7,102 nucleotides of DNA from an uncultured Spartobacteria bacterium. Its GTDB lineage: Bacteria > Verrucomicrobiota > Verrucomicrobiia > Chthoniobacterales > Terrimicrobiaceae. Below are positions 1-5,677 of the stretch, in pieces. How positions within the stretch are numbered: the first letter of the stretch is position 1; each line of letters begins with the position of its first letter. Made by a program: the position numbers and the translations under genes. The notes beneath the pieces are model-generated. The model was not told the DNA's origin. It was given only the letters and a program-made list of their open reading frames with translations, and ran no database searches. The stretch covers positions 1 through 7,102 of the forward strand of contig CALCJD010000065.1 of the NCBI GenBank assembly GCA_937960895.1, given 5' to 3'.

Positions 1-40
1 GGCCATTCCCGCGGCGCCGTTTCGCACGGACGGTCCCAAG

Positions 41-286
41 TCACCCTGACGACCTTTCGGCGGCCTCCTGCTCGCTCGTGCGCCACTCCCGCGGGCTCAA
101 ATCGTGGGCCTGACGGAGTTTCCGCGAAAAATGAAACACGTGCCGAACCCGCGGCGGTCGGTGATTTCGCCGATGGAGAGTCCCGTGTGAAAAAGCAAGT
201 CCCGGGCGGCCGCGGGGCGGCGGTTGTAGGGCATCCGCGTGCTCGAACAGGAAACCGAAGGGCTGTTGGAGGACATCACCGGACAC
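41..286 (-). pseudogene. AraC-family transcriptional regulator, C-terminal HTH remnant, frameshifted
   Basis: This is a decayed end of an AraC/XylS-type DNA-binding regulator, read on the minus strand. One frame (about 235 down to 141) gives RMPYNRRPAAARDLLFHTG followed by LSIGEITDRRGFGT, which matches the linker helix and second helix-turn-helix start of AraC proteins. The expected continuation, HVFHFSRKLRQAHDLSPREWR, lies in a different frame from about 141 to the stop at 41-43. One missing base near 138-141 (ACG-TG where ACG-GTG would restore GFGTVFHFSR) explains the break. A second shift near 235-241 seems to separate FGFLFEHA from RMPYN, since AraC proteins usually read F-x-x-x-T-G-x-S-P there. 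No sensor domain or convincing start is visible upstream, so the fragment is probably non-functional. Sequencing error could cause one shift but hardly the missing N-terminus. The upper boundary is approximate. Confidence 0.75.
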
Positions 287-409
287 CGATCCCCGTTCTC
301 CATGTCTGGTTTGCCGTATCCCGCCTTTAGTAGGGCTCGATTAAGGCGCCACGTTATAGTCACGATTTAACATGGCCCGAATATCGTCCCATGCTCAATT
401 CAGCCAATC

Positions 410-502
410 ATGAGTGATCCGCGCGAGCCATCGGCCGAGTGGCGCTTCCGGGCCGGACGTTACGTGCGTCAGCCCGGCGGGTATCGTGCGTTCATTACCT
501 GA
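410..502 (+). pseudogene. Fic-family protein, N-terminal remnant
   Basis: An ATG at 410 opens 30 codons ending in TGA at 500-502. The product begins MSDPREPSAEWRFRAGRYV and continues with RQPGGYRAFI. This resembles the first residues of Fic/DOC proteins with the Fic_N domain, where R-x-G-R-Y-x-x-Q-x-x-G-Y-x-A-F-I-P precedes a proline-rich segment. Here the match ends at the isoleucine and the stop follows one codon later. The catalytic HPFxxGNGR motif is nowhere in the window, so no AMP-transferase activity is possible. In another frame, 494-546 reads YLSDLDENAQVDLVTA and a stop, loosely like a Fic protein C-terminus, which would fit an internal deletion; this is weak. It could instead be a short chance frame, but the family-like string starting exactly at an ATG argues against that. 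Confidence 0.55.
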
Positions 503-667
503 GCGACCTCGACGAGAACGCGCAGGTGGATTTGGTGACGGCGTAGGGAGGGCTGCTGCGAATCGCTTGGGCCTGTAAGCTTGTCGGGAAAGGGGTGACC
601 AACCGGGGATCCCCCGGCAGATGTCTGACTTTGCTTGCCTTAACGCGGGAAAACGAGAGCTGCCAAA

Positions 668-688
668 GATTGTATTTCGTTTACAATC
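668..688 (-). terminator. Hairpin downstream of tRNA-Gly, possible terminator
   Basis: A perfect 7-bp inverted repeat, GATTGTA and TACAATC around a 7-base loop, begins ten bases beyond the tRNA 3' end in the direction of tRNA transcription. Only a short T run (CTTT) follows on the minus strand, and the stem is AT-rich, so termination would be weak. It may instead be a 3'-trailer structure used in tRNA processing. Confidence 0.35.
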
Positions 689-698
689 AATCAATGGG

Positions 699-769
699 AG
701 CGGGTGAAGGGAATCGAACCCTCGTATGCAGCTTGGGAAGCTGCCGTTCTACCATTGAACTACACCCGC
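699..769 (-). tRNA. tRNA-Gly (anticodon CCC)
   Basis: The minus strand folds as a complete 71-nt tRNA. The acceptor stem is GCGGGTG with CACCCGC. The D stem is GTTC with GAAC around AATGGTA, and the anticodon stem is GCAGC with GCTGC around the loop TTCCCAA. The variable region has four bases, and the T stem is GAGGG with CCCTT around TTCGATT, including one G-T pair. Anticodon CCC reads GGG glycine codons. The discriminator base is T, and the 3' CCA is not encoded (the next bases are CCC), so it must be added by a nucleotidyltransferase. The 5' end is six bases after the stop codon of the upstream pseudopilin gene with no room for a promoter in between, so the tRNA is probably cut out of the pseudopilin transcript by RNase P unless a promoter lies inside that gene. 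Confidence 0.96.
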
Positions 770-775
770 GGAAAA

Positions 776-1303
776 TTATTCCCAGGAGACGACGGAGCGC
801 CTTTTCTTTTCCGAGTCGTTCTTTCCGGTCGGCTCGTTCCAGACGGCCACCTTCTTCATGATGTTGGTCCCGACGGGACCGGGCGACTTGCCGGCTTGGT
901 CAATGCGGTTGTTATAGTCGTGGTCAAAAACGATTTTGTAGGCGCTTCCCCACGGATCGACAAAGGTGCCGTTGGAGACACCGCTCTTGCCTTTCCTGGC
1001 GGGCTGAACTTCGAGGAAGACGATTTGGCGGGGGTTCAGGGTGCCTTCGGGGGAACCCATCAGGGCGGACAGGATGCTGCCGCCGACTTCCACCGCGCTG
1101 GAATTGGTGGCGATGAGGCGCCCGTATTCGGTTTCGTAGGCGGTGACGGCGGTGGCGATCTGCACCACGTCGTTCTTGGCCTGGGCTCGGCGTGCGCTGT
1201 CGATGGCCGACTGCACCGCCGGGAAGAGCAGGGCCATGAGGATCCCCAGAATGGCGATCACGATCAGAAGCTCAATCAGGGTAAAAGCGCGGGAGGTTTT
1301 CAT
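776..1303 (-). CDS. Type II secretion/type IV pilin-like pseudopilin (GspG-like)
   Basis: This encodes a 175-residue exported protein of the pseudopilin class. It starts MKTSRAFTLIELLIVIAIL: a short basic leader, then the prepilin peptidase site A6|F7 with the required Glu at mature position 5 (E11), then a hydrophobic helix to about residue 30. Most family members have Gly before the cut; Ala is tolerated and common in Verrucomicrobiota. The helix runs into an amphipathic stretch (QSAIDSARRAQAKNDVVQI). The C-terminal half has DPWG (116-119) followed by AYKIVFDHDYNNRI, resembling the DPWG-x-x-Y and Asp-rich calcium loop of GspG. I chose the ATG at 1301-1303 because it places the leader at six residues; an in-frame ATG at 1354 would add 17 unlikely residues. 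No Shine-Dalgarno is evident. The gene stands alone, without gsp/pil partners here, so its assembly machine must be encoded elsewhere. tRNA-Gly follows after six bases. Confidence 0.93.
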   Translation of the reverse strand: MKTSRAFTLIELLIVIAILGILMALLFPAVQSAIDSARRAQAKNDVVQIATAVTAYETEYGRLIATNSSAVEVGGSILSALMGSPEGTLNPRQIVFLEVQPARKGKSGVSNGTFVDPWGSAYKIVFDHDYNNRIDQAGKSPGPVGTNIMKKVAVWNEPTGKNDSEKKRRSVVSWE

Positions 1304-1314
1304 GAAACGACGGT

Positions 1315-3543
1315 ATGGCAAAAGGTGGTTCGGGTGAGGCATGGGGGCAAGCATTTTCTTGCGTCCGGACCCGTGTTTCGCAACAAAGGTGCGTGCCTCG
1401 GAACAAGCAATGGGCGAAAAAAGGGCGCGGCCAGGGCGACCTTGAGAGCCGCATCCTCAGACTGTTGTCGCAACGCCCCTTGGACAAGGTCGAACTTTCC
1501 AAGGCGCTCGAACTGCCTTCGGACCGCCGCTCCGCCCTGCGCGATCTCCTGCGGAACATGGAACGCGACGGCAAGATCGCCCGGATCCGCAAGGACCGCT
1601 ACATCATCCCGCAGGAGGCGGACCTGTTCACGGGGATCATTCAGTTTCACGCCAGCGGGGCGGCTCATGTGCTGGCCGAAAAAACGGGCGGGTCCGACCT
1701 GTTCATCGCTCCGGAAAACACCTGGACGGCGATGCATGGGGACCGGGTGGTGGCCCGCATCATGCGGGAACGGCCCTCGCTGATCGATCCGGGGGCGCCC
1801 CCGCGCCCGGTCCGCCAGGAGGGCCGGGTCATTCGCATTCTGGAGCGCGCCAACGATACGGTGGTCGGCACGCTGCAGAAGTCGCGGAATTTTTATTTCG
1901 TGGTCGCGGACGATCCGCGGTTTGTCCACAACCTCTATGTGCCCGAACCCAAGCCGTCGCTGCGGGCGCGGGTGGGGGACAAGGTTGTCGCGCAGCTCGA
2001 TTCCTGGCCCACGCGGCACGTCAATCCGGAGGGGCATGTCATCGAGGTTCTGGGTCCCGCCGGCAAACCCGGGGTGGACATGCTGTCCATCATTCGCAAA
2101 CACCGCCTGCCCGGACCGTTCCCCGCCGAGGTGGAAAAGGAGGCCCGCGCGGTGGGCACGGAGATTCCGAAGGCGGAAATCGCCCGGCGCGAGGACCTGC
2201 GGAACCGGTTCATTTTCACTATCGATCCCGACGACGCGAAGGATTTCGACGACGCCATCGATGTCGAGCGCACGGGCCAGGGATGGCGGGTGGGCATCCA
2301 TATCGCCGACGTTTCTCATTATGTGCGTCCGCGCAGCCCGCTGGACCGCGAGGCGCTGTCGCGCGGCAATAGTGTGTATCTGGCCGACCGGGTCATTCCC
2401 ATGCTCCCCGAGGCGCTGAGCAACGGGGTTTGCAGTCTGCGTCCGGACGAGGACCATCTGACCTTTTCCGTGTTTGCGGAGGTGAACAGGAAGGGGAAGG
2501 TCGTTTCGGCGCGGTTTGCCAAGTCGGTGATTCGGAGCAAGGCCCGCCTCACCTACAAGCAGGCGTTTGCGCTGCTGCAAAAACCGCCCTCCGACGAGCT
2601 TTCCAAGCGCCTGCACGTGGCCTGGGAGTTGTCCTCGGTGCTGCGGAAGGTGCGGTTCGCCGCGGGTTCGCTGGATCTGGATTTTCCGGAGGTGAAGGTC
2701 TGGCTGGACGAAAGCGGGCGTCCGGTGCGGCTGGAGAAAGTCGAGAACGACATCTCGCACCAGCTCATCGAGGAATTGATGCTGCTGGCCAACGAACTGG
2801 TTGCCCGGGAGTTGATGCGGGCCAAACAGCCGACGGTGTACCGGGTTCACGAAAAACCCGACGCCGACAAGCTGGCGGAGTTCCGGGAGACCGCCCTCGC
2901 CCAGGGCATCCGGTGCGGCGACCTGTCCCACCGTCCCGAACTCCAGCGGCTGCTCGCCGTCGCCAAGGGCCGCCCGCAGGAATACGCCATCAAGCTGGGC
3001 CTGCTGAAGAGCCTGAAAAGGGCCTGCTACGCCCCCGCTCCGCTGGGCCATTACGGGCTCAACAAGAGCGACTACACGCATTTCACCAGTCCGATCCGGC
3101 GGTATTCCGACCTGGTGGTTCACCGTTCCCTGGAACGGCATCTGGGACTGACCAAGCGTGGTCCGGACTCCTCGGAACTGGCCTCGCTCTGCGAGCACAT
3201 CTCGACCACGGAGCGCATTGCCCAGGACGCGGAGCGGGATTCGACGAAGCTGAAGAAGCTTGAATATTTTCAGATGCAGTTGGAAAAACGCACCGGCGAG
3301 CCCTTCAAGGCGCGCATCATGGAGGTGCGAAATTACGGACTGTTTGTGGAACTGCCGGAGTTTCTCATGAGCGGACTCATTCACGTTTCGGCCCTGCAGG
3401 GGGATTTTTACACCGTGGACACGGCGCGCGGTCGGCTTGTCGGCAAGCGGACCAAAAAAGTTTACCGGGTTGGCGACGAGATCGAGGTGCTCGTGGCGCG
3501 GGTGGACGTGTTCAAGCAGCAGGTGGATTTCCAGCCGGCGTAG
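1315..3543 (+). CDS. rnr: Ribonuclease R (RNase II/RNB family 3'-5' exoribonuclease)
   Basis: RNase R degrades structured RNA processively from 3' to 5' in the cytoplasm, acting in mRNA decay and rRNA and tRNA quality control. Numbered from the ATG at 1315 (742 residues), it has a winged-helix segment (43-101), two cold-shock domains (about 107-160 and 170-255), the RNB catalytic domain (about 290-640) and an S1 domain (663-742). The catalytic motif is DPDDAKDFDDA, with acidic residues D304, D310, D312 and D313. The second signature, HFTSPIRRYSDLVVHR, starts at H589. The protein stops right after S1 and lacks the lysine-rich tail of the 813-residue E. coli enzyme. The start is uncertain: the first 26 residues look unlike the family, and the ATG lies 11 bases from the divergent pseudopilin start. 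GTG at 1393 (716 residues), with AAAGG just upstream, would leave 89 bases for promoters and may be correct. The transporter gene begins three bases after the stop. Confidence 0.97.
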   Translation: MAKGGSGEAWGQAFSCVRTRVSQQRCVPRNKQWAKKGRGQGDLESRILRLLSQRPLDKVELSKALELPSDRRSALRDLLRNMERDGKIARIRKDRYIIPQEADLFTGIIQFHASGAAHVLAEKTGGSDLFIAPENTWTAMHGDRVVARIMRERPSLIDPGAPPRPVRQEGRVIRILERANDTVVGTLQKSRNFYFVVADDPRFVHNLYVPEPKPSLRARVGDKVVAQLDSWPTRHVNPEGHVIEVLGPAGKPGVDMLSIIRKHRLPGPFPAEVEKEARAVGTEIPKAEIARREDLRNRFIFTIDPDDAKDFDDAIDVERTGQGWRVGIHIADVSHYVRPRSPLDREALSRGNSVYLADRVIPMLPEALSNGVCSLRPDEDHLTFSVFAEVNRKGKVVSARFAKSVIRSKARLTYKQAFALLQKPPSDELSKRLHVAWELSSVLRKVRFAAGSLDLDFPEVKVWLDESGRPVRLEKVENDISHQLIEELMLLANELVARELMRAKQPTVYRVHEKPDADKLAEFRETALAQGIRCGDLSHRPELQRLLAVAKGRPQEYAIKLGLLKSLKRACYAPAPLGHYGLNKSDYTHFTSPIRRYSDLVVHRSLERHLGLTKRGPDSSELASLCEHISTTERIAQDAERDSTKLKKLEYFQMQLEKRTGEPFKARIMEVRNYGLFVELPEFLMSGLIHVSALQGDFYTVDTARGRLVGKRTKKVYRVGDEIEVLVARVDVFKQQVDFQPA

Positions 3544-3546
3544 GTC

Positions 3547-5250
3547 ATGGCGGAACGGCCCGCGGAGTTGACCTACTCGCTGGACGAGCGTCCTCCCTGG
3601 CAAAAATGCCTTCTGGTCGCCGCCCAGCATGTGGCGGTGATCTGTCCCACGCTGGTCATCGTCGCCATCATTGCCCACGGCGCGGGGGAGTCCGGGGAAA
3701 CCAGCCGTCATGCCATGGCGCGCGCACTCATTGCGGTGGCGCTGATGACCGTCTTTCAGGCGATCCGGTTCCGCGGCATCGGGTCGGGATATTTTCTGCC
3801 GCCGGTGGTCACGGCCACCTATCTGCCGGCCAGTCTGTCCGCGGGCGCAATGGGCGGCCCGGCCCTTGTCGCCGGCATGACGATCTTCGGCGGCGTGGTG
3901 CAGATGCTGTTTTCCCGGACCATCCGTGTGCTGCGCAAGGTGTTTCCGGCGGTGGTCTCCGGGGTGATCCTCATGGCGGTGGCGATGGAGTTATGCCAGA
4001 TCGGCATGGGGGTGGTGTTTGATCCGGTGCTGGTGGTCCGGCATGATTTTTCCCGGGTGGCGTCGGTGGCGCTGGCCACCCTGCTGCCGATCGTGGTGTT
4101 TGGAGTCTGGGGACGCGGACTGTGCCGCCTGCTCTGTGCGCTCATCGGGATCATCGTCGGCTATGGGGCGGCCGCCGTGGCGGGGTTGTTCACCACCGCG
4201 GACCTGTCCCGCATTGCGGCCCTGCCGGCGGTGCAACTGCCGTCCTTTGCGGGCATTTCCTTCGCCTTTTCCCAGGATGTGCTGGTGGTGTTCCTGATCG
4301 CCGCCATGGCCAACGGCCTGCGCGCGGTGGGGGTTCTGACCACCTGTCAGCAGCTCAACGACGCCTCGTGGAAACGCTCCGACATTCCGCGCACGCAGGG
4401 CGGCGTGCTGGCGGATGGTCTGGGGTGCGCCGTCTGCGGACTGATGGGAACGGCGGCGTCCGCGGCCAGCCCCAGCCTGGTGGGATTGCAAAAGGCCACC
4501 GGGGTGACGAGTCGGGTGATTGCCTGGTATGTGGCCGGGCTTTGCGTGGTGCTGGCCTGCCTGCCCATGCCGTTGATGGTTCTCGTCCAGATGCCCAAAC
4601 CCGTGATGGGTGCCGCGTTGTTTTTCAATGGCGCCATGATGTTTGTCGCCGGGCTGCAGGTGGCGCTGAGCCGTCCGCTCACCCTGCGGGGTCACATCGT
4701 CATCGGATTCTCCGTGATGCTGGGCGTGGGCGTCCTGGTGTTTCCCGAGTTTTTCCACAAGATGCCGCCGCTGGTGCGGCAATTGACCAATTCCCCGATT
4801 GCCATTGCGGTGGTCAGCGCGGTCGGGCTCAATCTGTTCTTCCTGCTGGGACGCTGGCGCTACAGCAGCGCCCGGTTCGAGGTGAAGGAAGGGGATCCGC
4901 GGGCCTTCCTCGAACGGGAGGCGAAGCTCTGGAAAATCCCCGAAGCCGATCTGCATCGGATCGTGGCCGTGGTGGGGGACGTCCTGTCCACCATCCACCC
5001 CTGCCTGCATGAAGGATCCTCAATCGACATGAAGGCCGGCTTTGACGGTTATGACGTGAAGGTGCAATTCAGCTACACGGGAACACTTCCCGCCCTGGTC
5101 ACCAACCGGCGTCCGCCCCGTGGAGAACTCGTTGAAGAACAGAGTTTTGCAGCGGGCCTGTCCGGCTACCTCTCCGGGGTGCAGGCCGATCGGGTGGATG
5201 CCGGCAACAGCGGGGATCGATGCAAGATCTTGCTGTTGTTTAACTTATGA
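3547..5250 (+). CDS. NCS2-type (uracil/xanthine permease fold) transporter with soluble C-terminal domain
   Basis: A 567-residue inner-membrane protein. Residues about 15-436 are a chain of hydrophobic helices fitting the 14-helix NCS2/UraA fold. Family-like stretches include the N-terminal PPWQKCLLVAAQHVAVICP, then FRGIGSGYFLPPVVTATYLP, GVLTTCQQLNDASWKRSDI (262-280) and GGVLADGLGCAVCGLMGTA. NCS2 proteins usually move purines or pyrimidines with H+ or Na+. However, the helix-8 motif E-x-x-G reads R259-A-V-G here, and the helix-10 E-N-x-G position reads S310-L-V-G. Both glutamates that hold the nucleobase in E. coli UraA (E241, E290) are therefore missing, so substrate and coupling ion are unknown. 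From about residue 439 a non-membrane domain follows, with FDGYDVKVQFSYTG and a hydrophobic end KILLLFNL; it may be a degenerate GHKL ATPase-like fold (inference). The gene starts three bases after the RNase R stop, so co-transcription and translational coupling are likely. No clear Shine-Dalgarno is present. Confidence 0.85.
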   Translation: MAERPAELTYSLDERPPWQKCLLVAAQHVAVICPTLVIVAIIAHGAGESGETSRHAMARALIAVALMTVFQAIRFRGIGSGYFLPPVVTATYLPASLSAGAMGGPALVAGMTIFGGVVQMLFSRTIRVLRKVFPAVVSGVILMAVAMELCQIGMGVVFDPVLVVRHDFSRVASVALATLLPIVVFGVWGRGLCRLLCALIGIIVGYGAAAVAGLFTTADLSRIAALPAVQLPSFAGISFAFSQDVLVVFLIAAMANGLRAVGVLTTCQQLNDASWKRSDIPRTQGGVLADGLGCAVCGLMGTAASAASPSLVGLQKATGVTSRVIAWYVAGLCVVLACLPMPLMVLVQMPKPVMGAALFFNGAMMFVAGLQVALSRPLTLRGHIVIGFSVMLGVGVLVFPEFFHKMPPLVRQLTNSPIAIAVVSAVGLNLFFLLGRWRYSSARFEVKEGDPRAFLEREAKLWKIPEADLHRIVAVVGDVLSTIHPCLHEGSSIDMKAGFDGYDVKVQFSYTGTLPALVTNRRPPRGELVEEQSFAAGLSGYLSGVQADRVDAGNSGDRCKILLLFNL

Positions 5251-5308
5251 CGCAATTTCCGCCGCGGCCCGACGGGAAAACGGGAGCCGGGATTCTCCAA
5301 GATTTCAG

Positions 5309-5338
5309 TTGTGAGACTCCGGGCAATGCTGTTAAATA
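5309..5338 (+). promoter_or_regulatory. Possible promoter of the PUR-family gene
   Basis: TTGTGA (5309-5314) and TAAATA (5333-5338) are separated by 18 bases, and a TG one base before the second box gives an extended -10 look. They lie in the 114-base gap after the transporter gene and 27 bases before the ATG at 5365. The match to the sigma-70 consensus is only partial (four and three of six). No terminator is seen in this gap, so read-through from the transporter operon is also possible. Confidence 0.35.
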
Positions 5339-5364
5339 CCACGTTCTCCCAATAGTCTAATTAG

Positions 5365-5571
5365 ATGGATACCATACTCGAGTCGCGCGAGCTCCAGGTT
5401 GAGCGCAAGCACTTTTTCATTGAATTCCGGGAAAATGACCGGGGCCGTTTTCTCCGAATCACCGAGGAAGCGCATGGCCGCCGCAATACCGTGATCATTC
5501 CCAGCACCGGCCTCGATGAATTTGAACGCATGCTGAATGAAGTGCTGGCGGCCAACGGGGCCCGGGCCTGA
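5365..5571 (+). CDS. PUR-family single-stranded DNA/RNA-binding protein
   Basis: A 68-residue cytoplasmic protein that is almost entirely one PUR repeat. It reads ESRELQVERKHFFIEFREN (6-24), then DRGRFLRITEEAHGRRNTV and IIPSTGLDEFERMLNEVL. The order is a beta strand with ERK-x-F-F, a strand with RGRFLRITE, a GRR turn, a strand with TVIIP, and a final amphipathic helix; this is the pattern of bacterial PUR proteins related to eukaryotic Pur-alpha and to BpuR of Borrelia. Single-repeat members dimerise to form the binding unit and bind purine-rich single-stranded nucleic acid; BpuR regulates transcripts. The targets of this protein cannot be told from the window. Length is near the family's lower end, but the repeat is complete. 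There is no Shine-Dalgarno before the ATG. The stop codon lies inside the loop of a terminator hairpin, and a second terminator follows, so the gene ends its own transcription unit. Confidence 0.9.
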   Translation: MDTILESRELQVERKHFFIEFRENDRGRFLRITEEAHGRRNTVIIPSTGLDEFERMLNEVLAANGARA

Positions 5572-5585
5572 GCCGGGGCCTTTTT
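5559..5585 (+). terminator. Intrinsic terminator overlapping the PUR gene stop codon
   Basis: The stem GGCCCGG (5559-5565) pairs with CCGGGGCC (5573-5580) with one bulged G around the loop GCCTGAG, followed directly by TTTTT (5581-5585). The PUR-family stop codon TGA (5569-5571) lies in the loop, so the hairpin is partly coding sequence. Confidence 0.7.
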
Positions 5586-5610
5586 GTCCCTTTTCTTGCG
5601 CAGACCGCTC

Positions 5611-5629
5611 AAGCCCGGCGGGCTTTTTT
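5611..5629 (+). terminator. Second intrinsic terminator
   Basis: A perfect 6-bp stem AAGCCC/GGGCTT closes a GGC loop and runs into a six-base T tract (5624-5629, the first two Ts being part of the stem). It lies 26 bases after the first terminator and isolates the PUR gene from PPDK, which therefore needs its own promoter in 5630-5677. I see no convincing -35/-10 pair there, only a pyrimidine-rich leader. Confidence 0.75.
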
Positions 5630-5677
5630 CGTTGAGGGTTGCGCACGCTTTTTCCAACGACATTCCTTGTTTCCTTT

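Noticed and set aside
603..617. GC-rich palindrome containing GGGGATCCCC
   Set aside because: It has no T tract and no gene next to it that would need a terminator; probably chance in GC-rich DNA.
395..694. Minus-strand frame of 99 codons in the decayed flank
   Set aside because: No family-like pattern, and it runs opposite the Fic-like remnant.
1..698. Possible att repeat of the tRNA-Gly 3' end
   Set aside because: Reading the flank by eye, I found no second copy of the terminal tRNA bases.
595..861. Plus-strand frame containing GAGEGNRTLVCSLGSCR
   Set aside because: This peptide is the antisense translation of tRNA-Gly, a familiar false protein in databases.
704..1783. Plus-strand frame of 359 codons starting MKGIEPSYAAWEAAVLPLNY
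   Set aside because: It starts in the antisense of tRNA-Gly, runs antisense to the pseudopilin, then out of frame through RNase R; no family similarity.
1300..3711. An 803-codon open frame on the minus strand across the whole RNase R gene
   Set aside because: It is antisense to a complete, motif-rich RNase R; the translation is rich in His, Arg, Gln and Pro and resembles no family. In GC-rich genes the complementary frame is often open.
3991..5010. Minus-strand frame of 339 codons opposite the transporter
   Set aside because: Its His/Gln/Arg-rich, low-complexity product is the usual shadow of a hydrophobic, GC-rich gene.
5630..5677. Promoter for PPDK (TTGAGG or TTGCGC as -35)
   Set aside because: No acceptable -10 box lies at the right distance from either candidate.
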